Below are positions 16,183 to 24,628 of a stretch of 59,745 nucleotides of DNA, piece by piece. A program made the translations under genes and the position numbers. Source of the DNA: Pseudomonas sp. GM50 (GTDB lineage: Bacteria; Pseudomonadota; Gammaproteobacteria; Pseudomonadales; Pseudomonadaceae); contig NZ_AKJK01000021.1 of the NCBI RefSeq assembly GCF_000282375.1, forward strand, positions 1-59,745, in the 5' to 3' direction. Within the stretch, counting starts at the first letter, position 1, and each line of letters starts with the position of its first letter. The notes below the pieces were generated by a model. That model saw nothing but the letters and a program-made list of their open reading frames with translations, did not search any database and was not told where the DNA came from.

Positions 16183-17586
16183 TTAGCGGACGGCTACCGC
16201 CTGGGTGGTGGCGTCGGTGAAGTCGAAGACTTTGCCGCCCTGGGCCGTGGCGAATTGTTGGGCCTGGCCTTTGAGCAGGAACGCGCTGAGGCGTCCTTTC
16301 GCATCGCTGGCAAACCACGCCTGATCCGCCAGCAATTTGATCCCGCTGTCACTGGCCTGGGCATACACCGCGCGGATGTTTTTGCCTTCCTGCTTCAGGC
16401 TGGCTAACGCGGTAAATGCCGATTCCGCCGAGGCGTATTGGCGGACTTTCGGCTCGCCACGCACCCAGATTTCCGCCACGTGGCTGAAATCGGTAATGGC
16501 CTTGCCGTCCAGCGCATCCACCGCCTTCAGAGGTGTTTGTGCGTAGTTGGCCAGTTGCGCGGTGTAGTCCAGTTTCGAGGCCTTGAACGCGGCGCGGATG
16601 TATTGGTCGTCGATGAAGGTATTCAGATCGAGCCCACGATCAGCCTTCTTCAACAATTTGAGGGTATCGATGGCTGTGCCCACCGCCTGACGGTATTCCG
16701 GCTTCCAGCTCAGGTCCCGGGTTTGTACGCCCAGCGGGCCGTGGAACAGGTAGTTGACCTCGGCATCGACGCCGGTGACCTTGGCGATCAGCTCGCTGTA
16801 TTTCTCCGGTTCCGCCGCCAGCAATTGATTGGCCTCAATGCTCGCACGCAGATAGGCGACGACGATCTCCGGGTATTTTTTCGCATAGCTCTGATCGACC
16901 AAGGCGCCGTGGAAGGTCGGCGTGTTGGCCTGTGAGCCGTCATAAATCTTGCGAGCGAAACCGCGGCTGGTGAACAGTTCGGCGAACGGCACAAAGTCGG
17001 CGTGAGCTTCGATCTTGCCGGCCTGCAATGCGGAGCCGGCGACTTCCGGCGCCTGGGCGATGATGTTCACATCCTTGAGCGGGTCCCAGCCTTGAGCCGC
17101 GACGGCGCGCAACAACATGCCATGGGCAGTGGACGCGAACGGCACGGAAATGGTCTTGCCTTTGAGTTCGGCCAATGACTGCACGCCCGAAGCGCTCGGC
17201 ACGACGATGCCGTTACCGCTGCCCTTGATACTGCCCGAGAGCACGCTGATGAACAGGCTGTGCTTGCCGGCGGTTTCGAACGCCACACCATTGAACGAAC
17301 CGGGGAAATCGGCCATGGCGCCGAAGTCGAGTTTGCCGGCGACCATCTCGTTGGTCAGCGGCGCGCCGCTGGTGAAGTTCTTCCACTGCACCTCGTATTG
17401 GGCGTCCTTGTAGGGGCCGTCGTGGGGCAGGTATTTGTCCAGCAGACCGAGCTCGCGAATCAACAGTCCGCCAGCGGCGCAGTTGATGGTGGTGTCCTGG
17501 GTGCCGATGGCGATGCGGATGGTTTCCGCTTGAGCCGACAAGGTGAATGAAGCCAGTACCAGACCGGCAAATGCTGCACGCAACAT
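16183..17586 (-). CDS. Periplasmic ABC substrate-binding protein, NrtA/SsuA-like
   Basis: 467-residue secreted protein with a signal peptide (MLRAAFAGLVLASFTLSAQA) cleaved near residue 20. The core resembles nitrate/sulfonate/bicarbonate binding proteins (TIRIAIGTQDTTINCAAGG, VAGKLDFGAMADFPGSFNG, SGVQSLAELKGKTISVPFAS). It is longer than typical SsuA/TauA proteins (about 320 residues) by an extra C-terminal domain of about 130 residues (ITDFSHVAEIWVRGEPKV to the end). GAGGGG lies 8 bases before the ATG at 17586. The ligand is unknown; the linked AprA-like flavoprotein points to a sulfur compound, but this is inference. Confidence 0.9.
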   Translation of the reverse strand: MLRAAFAGLVLASFTLSAQAETIRIAIGTQDTTINCAAGGLLIRELGLLDKYLPHDGPYKDAQYEVQWKNFTSGAPLTNEMVAGKLDFGAMADFPGSFNGVAFETAGKHSLFISVLSGSIKGSGNGIVVPSASGVQSLAELKGKTISVPFASTAHGMLLRAVAAQGWDPLKDVNIIAQAPEVAGSALQAGKIEAHADFVPFAELFTSRGFARKIYDGSQANTPTFHGALVDQSYAKKYPEIVVAYLRASIEANQLLAAEPEKYSELIAKVTGVDAEVNYLFHGPLGVQTRDLSWKPEYRQAVGTAIDTLKLLKKADRGLDLNTFIDDQYIRAAFKASKLDYTAQLANYAQTPLKAVDALDGKAITDFSHVAEIWVRGEPKVRQYASAESAFTALASLKQEGKNIRAVYAQASDSGIKLLADQAWFASDAKGRLSAFLLKGQAQQFATAQGGKVFDFTDATTQAVAVR

Positions 17587-17718
17587 AGGTGTATCCCCTC
17601 GAATCATTTATAGGATGTTCGTCTCCGCCACGATCAGGGCGTGGTGGGAAACGAGGGGTGTTTTGAAGCAAGCGTCCGGGGGTTACCGGATGGCTTTGTG
17701 GTTGTCTGGGCTGGCCTC

Positions 17719-17811
17719 TTCGCGAGCAGGCCCGCTCCCACAGGTTTATCGGTGTACTCAGGACTTTCGGCTGGCTTCGATCCACTGTGGGAGCGAGCCT
17801 GCTCGCGATGG
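17719..17811. repeat. REP pair
   Basis: Two inverted units, ttcgcgagcaggcccgctcc (17719) and tgtgggagcgagcctgctcg (17786), face each other across about 45 bases between the ferredoxin and binding-protein genes. Confidence 0.85.
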
Positions 17812-17822
17812 CGTCCTGTCAG

Positions 17823-18068
17823 TCAGCGCAGCAGATACGGGATCTCAACTTTCACCGCCCCGGTCGGGCAGTCCTTTTCACACGGCATGCAGTACCAGCA
17901 CTCGTCGAACGCCATGTAGGCCTTTTGCGTGGCCGGGTTGATCGCCAGCAGGTCCATCGGGCACACATCGACGCATACGGTGCAGCCTTTGTGGGCGATG
18001 CATTTGTCCTCGTCGATCGTAACGGGGGCGTTGGAGCGGAAGAAGATTTCCTGGGGTTGGTAGGCCAT
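17823..18068 (-). CDS. Small 2x[4Fe-4S] ferredoxin (AprB-like)
   Basis: 81-residue ferredoxin with two cysteine clusters: CIAHKGCTVCVDVCP and CWYCMPCEKDCP. The arrangement resembles the N-terminal ferredoxin part of AprB, the electron-carrying subunit of adenylylsulfate reductase, but it lacks the AprB C-terminal tail. The start MAYQPQEIFFRSN is favoured because the upstream in-frame residues fall in the intergenic region after the flavoprotein. It lies 25 bases downstream of the flavoprotein stop and is almost certainly its electron-transfer partner. Confidence 0.92.
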   Translation of the reverse strand: MAYQPQEIFFRSNAPVTIDEDKCIAHKGCTVCVDVCPMDLLAINPATQKAYMAFDECWYCMPCEKDCPTGAVKVEIPYLLR

Positions 18069-18093
18069 TGGCGGTTTCTCTCTTGGGTGATGC

Positions 18094-19845
18094 TCAGGCA
18101 GCAAAGGCACCGACCCGCAGCCGGTCGTAGGCCTGCATTTCTTCGGCGTCCAGCGGGATGATGTAAGGCTCGACGGCTTTCTTGAAACTGGTCATCGCGC
18201 CGTCATCGCCCTTCTTCAGGTGGCAATGGCAAAACCAATCGCTGTCGTTGCGTTGCGGGTGGTCGACCCGATAGTGGTAAAGCCCCCAGCGACTTTCGGC
18301 GCGGAACAGCGAAGCGCGGGCGGCCATTTCGGCGCAGTCGCGGATCATGCTGACTTCCATGGCGCGCATCAGCTCGTGGGCGTTGTGGGCCTTGATCTGA
18401 TCCAGATCGCGCTGGATATCGCTGAAGCGTTGCAGGCCGATCTGCATCTTCCTGGTCACTTTCGGCGGTTGCAGGTAGTCGTTCACAAAACGCCGCAGCT
18501 TGTATTCGACTTGCGCTGCCGGCAGCCCGTGCTCGCGGTCCAGCGGTGCGTAAACCCGAGCCCTTTCTGTTTCGATCTGATCCGCATCCAGCGCTGAAAA
18601 CTCGCGCGTGGCGACAAAGTCCGCCGCGTTGGTGCCGGCAAACCAGCCATAGGTGAACGCGCCGAGCATGTAGTTGTGCGGCACCGCCGCCATGTCACCC
18701 GCCGAGTACAAACCCTTTACCGACGTCTCGGCCTTCTCGTTGACCCACACGCCGGACGCCGAATGGCCACTGCAAAAACCGATTTCGGAGATGTGCATCT
18801 CGACCATCTGCGTGCGGTAGTCGGTGCCGCGATTGGCGTGAAACTGACCGCGACTCGGGCGTTCGTTGCTGTGCAGGATCTCTTCGATGTTCTGGATGGT
18901 TTCCTCGGCCAGGTGATCGAGTTTGAGGAACACCGGGCCGTTGCCGCTTTCGAGCTCCTGGTGGAACTCCCACATCATCTGCCCGCTCCAGTAGTCGCAC
19001 TCGATGAAGCGTTCGCCCTTGTTGTTGGCGGTGTAGCCACCCAGCGGGCCAGTGACGTAAGCGCAGGCCGGACCGTTGTAATCCTTGATCAGCGGGTTGA
19101 TCTGAAAGCATTCGAGGTTCGCCAGTTCAGCGCCGGCGTGATAAGCCATGGCGTAACCGTCGCCGGCATTGGTGGGATTTTCGTAGGTGCCCATCAGGTA
19201 ACCCGAGGACGGCAAACCCAGACGCCCGGCGGCGCCGCAGCACAGGATCACCGCTTTAGCCTTGATCACATGGAAGTCGGCCGTGCGGCAATCGAAGCCC
19301 ATCACACCGTTGACCGCGCCCTCTTCGTCCGTCAACAAGCGGGTGCAGACCAGCCGATTGGTGATGCTCACCCTTGCCCGTTTCAACTGGCGGTACAGAA
19401 CTTTCTTGATGTCGTGCCCTTCCGGCATCGGCAGCACGTAAGCGCCCATGTGGTGGACTTTCTTGACCGCGTAATCGCCGGTTTCGTCCTTCTCGAACTT
19501 CACGCCCCAGCGGTCCAGTTGCTCGATGGTTTCGAAGCTGTGGGTCGCGTAGGCATACACCGCGGCCTGATTGACGATGCCGTCGTTGGCAATGGTGATT
19601 TCCTTGGTGTACTGCTCCGGTGTCGAGTGGCCGGGAATGATCGCGTTGTTCAACCCGTCCATGCCCATGCTGATCGCGCCGCTGCGTTTGACGTTGGCCT
19701 TGTCGATCAACAGCACGCGCAGATCGCGGTTGCGCTCCTTGGCCTTGATCGCCGCCATCGGCCCGGCAGTGCCACCGCCGATCACGACGATGTCGTATTC
19801 CTGTTCGAGCGTCTTTCTAATCACGGAGCTGGAGCTGTGGGTCAT
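18094..19845 (-). CDS. AprA/fumarate reductase-like FAD flavoprotein
   Basis: 583-residue flavoprotein of the succinate dehydrogenase/fumarate reductase/AprA superfamily. It has the FAD Rossmann motif YDIVVIGGGTAGPMAAIKA, RSGAISMGMDGLNNAII (AprA-like), the C-terminal FAD motif GLYSAGDMAAVPHNYMLGAF, and a helical C-terminal domain with an extra CHCHLKKGDD stretch. With the ferredoxin it forms an AprAB-like pair. No ATP sulfurylase, Qmo or Dsr genes are nearby, so canonical APS reduction is unlikely; annotation pipelines usually call such proteins fumarate reductase flavoprotein subunits. Its start overlaps the GntR stop by 4 bases, so the regulator and enzyme are co-expressed. Confidence 0.9.
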   Translation of the reverse strand: MTHSSSSVIRKTLEQEYDIVVIGGGTAGPMAAIKAKERNRDLRVLLIDKANVKRSGAISMGMDGLNNAIIPGHSTPEQYTKEITIANDGIVNQAAVYAYATHSFETIEQLDRWGVKFEKDETGDYAVKKVHHMGAYVLPMPEGHDIKKVLYRQLKRARVSITNRLVCTRLLTDEEGAVNGVMGFDCRTADFHVIKAKAVILCCGAAGRLGLPSSGYLMGTYENPTNAGDGYAMAYHAGAELANLECFQINPLIKDYNGPACAYVTGPLGGYTANNKGERFIECDYWSGQMMWEFHQELESGNGPVFLKLDHLAEETIQNIEEILHSNERPSRGQFHANRGTDYRTQMVEMHISEIGFCSGHSASGVWVNEKAETSVKGLYSAGDMAAVPHNYMLGAFTYGWFAGTNAADFVATREFSALDADQIETERARVYAPLDREHGLPAAQVEYKLRRFVNDYLQPPKVTRKMQIGLQRFSDIQRDLDQIKAHNAHELMRAMEVSMIRDCAEMAARASLFRAESRWGLYHYRVDHPQRNDSDWFCHCHLKKGDDGAMTSFKKAVEPYIIPLDAEEMQAYDRLRVGAFAA

Positions 19846-20594
19846 GCCTGATCCCCTTTTTGCCGGTCAATCCGCAAGCGGTACTGGAACGCATCGCCGC
19901 GGTAGTAAAGGTGTTCAAAGTCCAGGGGCTGGCCATCGGCGCTATGGGTCAGACGCTCGATGCGCATGATCGGCGAGCCGGGTTCGACGTTCAGCGCCTG
20001 GGTCAGGTCGCTGTCGGCCAGCACTGCGTCGATGGCCAGATCGGCGTGCCCGAGGGCCAGGCCACAGTCGTTTTCCAGGATCAGGAAAATATCGCGCGTC
20101 ACCAGGTCGGCCTTCTCCAGCCGCTCGCCGATGGCTTTTGGCAGATACGTAATTTCCAGCGAGATCGGCTCGCGATTGATCAGCCGCACGCGTTTGATCT
20201 GCGCCACAGTCTCGCCTTCAGTCACCTGTAAACGTTCGGCGACGAGCTTGTCGGCGGCAATGTATTTGAAGCTGCGCAGGCGGTTGATCACCTCGTAGCC
20301 GCGACCGGTCATGGACTCGGCCAGACCTTGCAGGGTGCTGACGTTCTGGAAGGTTTTCGGTTTGGCCACGAACGTGCCTTTGCCGTGAATCTTGAAGATC
20401 AGCCCTTCTTTTTGCAGATCGCCCAAGGCCTGGCGCACGGTGATGCGGCTGACTTTGAACAACGTGCCGAGCTCGCTTTCGGAGGGCATCTGGCTGTCTT
20501 GCGGGTATTCGCCGTCGAGAATCCGGGCGCGCAGCACATCGCGCAGTTGGGTGTGCAGCGGGATGCTGCTCAGGGAAAGAACGTTATCGGTCAT
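19842..20594 (-). CDS. GntR-family regulator, HutC/UTRA type
   Basis: 250-residue protein. The N-terminal GntR winged helix (LHTQLRDVLRARILDGEYP, SESELGTLFKVSRITVRQAL, GLIFKIHGKGTFVAKP) is followed by a UTRA ligand-binding domain (ISLEITYLPKAIGERLEKA, MRIERLTHSADGQPLDFEHLYYRG). HutC-type regulators sense small ligands related to the regulated pathway. It is the first gene of the minus-strand locus and overlaps the flavoprotein start (ATGA). An 18-bp inverted repeat at 20607-20624, just upstream of its start, is the likely autoregulatory operator. Confidence 0.93.
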   Translation of the reverse strand: MTDNVLSLSSIPLHTQLRDVLRARILDGEYPQDSQMPSESELGTLFKVSRITVRQALGDLQKEGLIFKIHGKGTFVAKPKTFQNVSTLQGLAESMTGRGYEVINRLRSFKYIAADKLVAERLQVTEGETVAQIKRVRLINREPISLEITYLPKAIGERLEKADLVTRDIFLILENDCGLALGHADLAIDAVLADSDLTQALNVEPGSPIMRIERLTHSADGQPLDFEHLYYRGDAFQYRLRIDRQKGDQA

Positions 20595-20606
20595 GGAAGA
20601 TCACTT

Positions 20607-20624
20607 GTTATAACGAGTTATGAC
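20607..20624. promoter_or_regulatory. Candidate GntR/HutC operator
   Basis: GTTATAACGAGTTATGAC is an 18-bp inverted repeat around a central GA with one mismatched pair (GTTATAAC/GTTATGAC). It lies 13 bases upstream of the GntR start codon. HutC-type sites are AT-rich palindromes of this size. Binding is inferred from position and symmetry. Confidence 0.6.
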
Positions 20625-20725
20625 GTGATCTTAGAGAGCCCGTGCGAGGGTTGAGAAATATTGTTTGGGCATAAGGTTAGAGCTTGGCGTCAGTCGAACA
20701 TCTTTGTTATGGCCCCACAAACCTC

Positions 20726-20889
20726 TGTGGTGAGGGGGCTTGTCGGAACGCCGCACCGCCCCGTTCGGCTGCGCAGCAGTCGTAAAACCAGCGAACACGG
20801 TGTGTCAGAAGGAATGAGATAGCAGATTTTGGGGCCGCTTCGCAGCCCAACGGGGCGGTGCGGCGTTCCGACAAGCCCCCTCGCCACAG
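20726..20889. repeat. Large inverted repeat (composite REP element)
   Basis: Two arms of about 45 bases pair almost perfectly (left arm tgtggtgagggggcttgtcg..., right arm ending cgacaagccccctcgccaca). The loop begins gctgcgcagcagtcgtaaaa and ends with ttggggccgcttcgcagccc. The same loop core occurs at the very start of the window, showing this is a dispersed family. It occupies most of the gap between the GntR and oxidoreductase genes. Apart from the operator, nothing else is visible in this gap. Confidence 0.88.
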
Positions 20890-20926
20890 GGAAAATCACT
20901 TGTCACAAAACCGCGGTGCTACCAGC

Positions 20927-21895
20927 TCAGCCGCGCTTGAGGATCTGGTCCATCACCCAATCGGTCTTCAACGCCTGTTCGGCCATCGCCGGGTGCTGAG
21001 CCTCGCCACGGATATGGGCGTTCATGCCCAGCACGTGGTGCCACTGGATGTGTTCGTGATGTTCGATGTGCAGGCTGAGGTGTTCATCGGCTTCAAGCTG
21101 TACCGGGTGTTCGTCGAACACCGAAAAGCTGATCCGGCCTTGGCTGCCGATCACCTCCACCCGGTCCTCGCGACGGTCCGCCACGAAGTTCCAGCAGCCC
21201 ATGCCCAACGCCCCGGACGCAAACCGCCAACTGGCGCTGACGGCGTCTTCGGCGGCATAGAGGCCAGCCTGGTGCGCGGTGAAACCAGCGACCTCGACGA
21301 TGTCACCCAACAGGTACTGGAACAGGTCGAAGCCATGGCTGGCGAGGTCGGCGAAGTAACCACCGCCGGCAATCGCCGGGTCCGTGCGCCAGTTATCGGT
21401 GCCACCAAGGTCGCTGGGTGACGGCGCTTTGGTCAGCGTCCAGGTCAGGTGTCGGACTTCGCCGATCCGCCCTTCTTGCAGCCATTGCCGCACCTGCTGG
21501 AAGCGCGGCAACGAGCGTCGATAATAGGCAACGAAGAGGTGCAGTCCGGCCTCGGCAAAGACCTTTTGCATCTCACGGCTTTGCCCGACATTCAGCGACA
21601 TCGGTTTTTCGACGCAGCAATGTTTGCCAGCGGCAGCCACTTGCAGGCTGTAAGCGTGATGGCTGTCGGGGGGCGTGGCGATGTACACCGCGTCCACCTC
21701 GGGGTCGTTGATCAGCTCGTCGGCGTCGGTGTAGACCCGGGCAATGCCGTGGCGCGCGGCGTAATCGTTCACCGCCTCCAGACGCCGCCCCATCACCGCC
21801 ACCAGCGCCGAGCCGGGCGCCTTGTAAAACGCCGGCCCGCTCTTGCGCTCGGCCACACTGCCGCAGCCAATCATGCCCCAGCGCACCACGCTCAT
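20927..21895 (-). CDS. Gfo/Idh/MocA-family oxidoreductase
   Basis: 322-residue NAD(P)-dependent oxidoreductase. The N-terminal Rossmann domain includes WGMIGCGSVAERKSGPAFYK, VDAVYIATPPDSHHAYSLQ and KHCCVEKPMSLNVGQSREM, where the Lys of EKP is the conserved catalytic or cofactor-contacting residue. A C-terminal alpha/beta domain follows. The family acts on sugars, inositols and related polyols; the substrate is not evident. AAGGAG lies 6 bases before the ATG at 21895; an upstream in-frame GTG at 21901 is less likely. It follows the DyP peroxidase gene by 16 bases and is probably co-transcribed, although the functions look unrelated. Confidence 0.92.
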   Translation of the reverse strand: MSVVRWGMIGCGSVAERKSGPAFYKAPGSALVAVMGRRLEAVNDYAARHGIARVYTDADELINDPEVDAVYIATPPDSHHAYSLQVAAAGKHCCVEKPMSLNVGQSREMQKVFAEAGLHLFVAYYRRSLPRFQQVRQWLQEGRIGEVRHLTWTLTKAPSPSDLGGTDNWRTDPAIAGGGYFADLASHGFDLFQYLLGDIVEVAGFTAHQAGLYAAEDAVSASWRFASGALGMGCWNFVADRREDRVEVIGSQGRISFSVFDEHPVQLEADEHLSLHIEHHEHIQWHHVLGMNAHIRGEAQHPAMAEQALKTDWVMDQILKRG

Positions 21896-21911
21896 AGACA
21901 CTCCTTGAGGT

Positions 21912-22799
21912 TTAGCCGATGCGCAGTGCGCGCAGGTCGAGGCGACCGTCCTTGAGTGGTGGGCACCAGTAGTAGCCGCCGGTGATCGGTCGGCTGATGC
22001 GATACAGACCGTCGGTGATACCGTCTTCCAGACCGCTCATGCGCCGCAGCTGGGATTCGAACGCGTCGAGGGAAAAACCGAAGGCCAGGAACATCAGGCC
22101 GGCGCGCTCGCCTTCGATCCACGGCATCGAGCGACGGACCACGAAGGCTTCGGGTGTGAAGCTTTCCTGGGCGGTGCGTTTGACGTGGGCAGAGATTGGC
22201 GCGTCATCGAGTTCTTCGTTGTCGCTCAGGCGCCGACCCATGATGTTGTCTTTCTCATGGGAGGGCATCGCATGGAAGCCTTTCAAGTCGTGCTGCCACT
22301 GCTGGATCGCGGCGAAGCTGCCACCGACCAGACCGTCCGCGCCTTCGCTCAACAATGCGGCCGCTACAGCGGCTTCGTCGTGAGGGTTTTCGGTGCCGTC
22401 TTCGTAACCGGTCAGGTCGTGGCCGGTCATGTGGCGGAAGGTTTCGTTCATTTGCACCAGACGCAGGGCCGGGGCCAGCGCGGCTTCGATCGCGTTGCTG
22501 CGATTGAGCAGTTCGCCACGGTCAACACCGTGCAGCCAGCACCAAAGCGCGTGTTGGGTCGACGGGTTGTCGACGCCGACACCGACCAGCGCAGGAAAGG
22601 CACGCAAGCCATCGATCTGCGCGTGCAGCGCCTTGACCAGGGATTCACCGAAACCGACCACCGCCGACTTTCCGTCCACCAGGCGCATCAGGTTATCCAG
22701 CGCTGCCGGCAGCGCCTCGATGGATTCAAGGGCGAAGAACATATGACGAGCTTGAGGCGGTACAGGGGTGGCGAGAATGCCCGGCTGGTAGTAACTCAT
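21912..22799 (-). CDS. DyP-type haem peroxidase
   Basis: 295-residue dye-decolorizing peroxidase, the length of the bacterial YfeX-like class. It has the hallmark GYEDGTENP with the distal Asp, the proximal-His region AHVKRTAQES, and the FLAFGFSLDAFESQLRRM segment. DyP enzymes use hydrogen peroxide to oxidise dyes, phenolics or haem-related substrates. No signal peptide is seen, so it is cytoplasmic. AAGGAG precedes the ATG. It is the upstream partner of the Gfo/Idh/MocA gene. Confidence 0.94.
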   Translation of the reverse strand: MSYYQPGILATPVPPQARHMFFALESIEALPAALDNLMRLVDGKSAVVGFGESLVKALHAQIDGLRAFPALVGVGVDNPSTQHALWCWLHGVDRGELLNRSNAIEAALAPALRLVQMNETFRHMTGHDLTGYEDGTENPHDEAAVAAALLSEGADGLVGGSFAAIQQWQHDLKGFHAMPSHEKDNIMGRRLSDNEELDDAPISAHVKRTAQESFTPEAFVVRRSMPWIEGERAGLMFLAFGFSLDAFESQLRRMSGLEDGITDGLYRISRPITGGYYWCPPLKDGRLDLRALRIG

Positions 22800-23002
22800 A
22801 TGAACTCCTTCAGAAAGAATGCGAAGTTTAACCGCAGGATCGTTACTTGTGTGTTTTCAGGGCAAAAGGTCGCAGCCCGTAACCCTGTAGCCCTGTAGCA
22901 GCTGCCGAGCCAAAAAAATCATAAGATGAGTCATGACAAGCGAGTCCGAGGTCTGCTAAAACGATTCATCAGTGCATCACCCAATCCAGACGGGGTAGCG
23001 AT

Positions 23003-24628
23003 ATGACCACAGCACAGATCCTTGGCAACCTGTTTCCCACCGCCGACAACGTCCCGGAAAAGTACCGACTCAACGGCCAGATCGAACAGCGCGAATACCT
23101 GGTCGATGGCGAACTGAAAACCTGGTCCGGGCCCCTCGCTCAAGTCCGTAGCCCGGTGTACCTGAGCGGCGCGAATGGTGATGAACAAGTAATCCTCGGC
23201 AGCACGCCGCTGCTCGATGCCGACACCGCACTGACCGCGCTCGACGCTGCCGTCCGCGCCTATGATCGGGGCCAGGGCCTGTGGCCGACCATGCGCGTGG
23301 CCGAGCGTATCCAGCACGTCGAAACCTTCCTGACTCGCATGCGCGAACAGCGCGAGGCGGTGGTCAAGTTGTTGATGTGGGAGATCGGCAAGAACCTCAA
23401 GGACTCGGAAAAAGAATTCGACCGCACCTGCGACTACATCGTCGACACCATCAACGCCCTCAAGGAACTTGACCGCCGCTCCAGCCGCTTCGAACTGGAA
23501 CAGGACACCCTCGGCCAGATCCGCCGCGTTCCGTTGGGCGTGGCATTGTGCATGGGACCTTACAACTACCCGCTGAACGAAACCTTCACCACGCTGATTC
23601 CGGCGCTGATCATGGGCAACACCGTGGTGTTCAAACCGGCCAAGCTCGGCGTGCTGTTGATTCGCCCGCTGCTCGAAGCCTTTCGCGACAGCTTCCCCGC
23701 CGGGGTGATCAACGTCATTTACGGCAGCGGCCGCGAGACCGTCAGCGCGCTGATGGCCAGCGGCAAGATCGACATTTTTGCGTTCATCGGCACCAACAAG
23801 GCCGCCAGCGACCTGAAAAAACTCCACCCAAGGCCTCACCGCCTGCGCGCGGCGCTGGGCCTGGATGCGAAGAACCCAGGCATCGTTCTGCCTGAGGTCG
23901 ATCTGGACAATGCTGTGAACGAAGCCGTCACCGGCTCCCTGTCGTTCAACGGTCAACGCTGCACTGCGCTGAAAATTCTCTTCGTCCACGAAGACGTGGT
24001 CGAGGCGTTCATCGAGAAATTCAACGCCAAACTCGCCAGCCTCAAACCCGGCATGCCGTGGGACAGCGGCGTGGCCCTGACGCCTTTGCCGGAGTCGAGC
24101 AAAGTCGATTATCTGCATTCGCTGGTGGCAGACGCAGTCAGCAAAGGTGCTGCCGTGGTCAACCCCAATGGCGGTGAATCCCGCGCATCGTTCTTCTACC
24201 CGGCCGTGTTGTACCCGGTGACACCGCAGATGCGCGTCTACCAGGAAGAACAGTTCGGCCCGGTCGTACCGATCGTGCCCTACCGTCATCTGGACACCGT
24301 GATCGATTACGTCCTGGAATCCGACTTCGGCCAGCAGCTGAGCATTTTCGGCACCAACCCGGTGGCGGTCGGCAGGCTGGTGGACACCTTCGCCAACCAG
24401 GTCGGCCGGATCAATCTCAACGCCCAGTGCCAACGCGGTCCGGACACCTATCCGTTCAACGGTCGCAAGAACTCCGCCGAAGGCACGTTGTCGGTACATG
24501 ATGCGCTGCGAGTGTTTTCGATTCGGACCCTGGTGGCGACCAAGTTCCAGGAGAGCAGCAAAGAGCTTCTCAGCGAGATCATCAGCGGACGAAACTCGAG
24601 CTTCCTGACCACCGACTACATCTTCTGA
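23003..24628 (+). CDS. NADP-dependent glyceraldehyde-3-phosphate dehydrogenase-like (GapN) aldehyde dehydrogenase
   Basis: 541-residue aldehyde dehydrogenase superfamily protein of the non-phosphorylating GapN kind. It shows the cofactor-site motif GVALCMGPYNYPLNETF, VFKPAKLG, and the catalytic Cys near residue 320 (NGQRCTALKI). The usual ELGGKNP segment with the general-base Glu reads RAALGLDAKNPGIV, so the Glu is not in its standard place. GapN oxidises glyceraldehyde-3-phosphate to 3-phosphoglycerate with NADP. The C-terminus (RNSSFLTTDYIF) is longer than in many aldehyde dehydrogenases. A FUSC protein gene follows closely on the same strand. Confidence 0.85.
   Translation: MTTAQILGNLFPTADNVPEKYRLNGQIEQREYLVDGELKTWSGPLAQVRSPVYLSGANGDEQVILGSTPLLDADTALTALDAAVRAYDRGQGLWPTMRVAERIQHVETFLTRMREQREAVVKLLMWEIGKNLKDSEKEFDRTCDYIVDTINALKELDRRSSRFELEQDTLGQIRRVPLGVALCMGPYNYPLNETFTTLIPALIMGNTVVFKPAKLGVLLIRPLLEAFRDSFPAGVINVIYGSGRETVSALMASGKIDIFAFIGTNKAASDLKKLHPRPHRLRAALGLDAKNPGIVLPEVDLDNAVNEAVTGSLSFNGQRCTALKILFVHEDVVEAFIEKFNAKLASLKPGMPWDSGVALTPLPESSKVDYLHSLVADAVSKGAAVVNPNGGESRASFFYPAVLYPVTPQMRVYQEEQFGPVVPIVPYRHLDTVIDYVLESDFGQQLSIFGTNPVAVGRLVDTFANQVGRINLNAQCQRGPDTYPFNGRKNSAEGTLSVHDALRVFSIRTLVATKFQESSKELLSEIISGRNSSFLTTDYIF

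Noticed and set aside
17823..19845. Canonical adenylylsulfate reductase (AprBA)
   Set aside because: The ferredoxin is too short for AprB, no Sat, Qmo or Dsr genes are nearby, and pseudomonads assimilate sulfate by another APS reductase; only the superfamily relation is kept.
3374..20889. CRISPR array or transposon ends
   Set aside because: The repeated elements are single inverted REP units between genes, not regularly spaced direct repeats, and no cas or transposase gene is present.
22880..22915. cctgtagccctgtagcagctgccgag near the DyP promoter as a full REP
   Set aside because: Only one arm-like segment is visible and no inverse partner follows, so it is at most a REP remnant.
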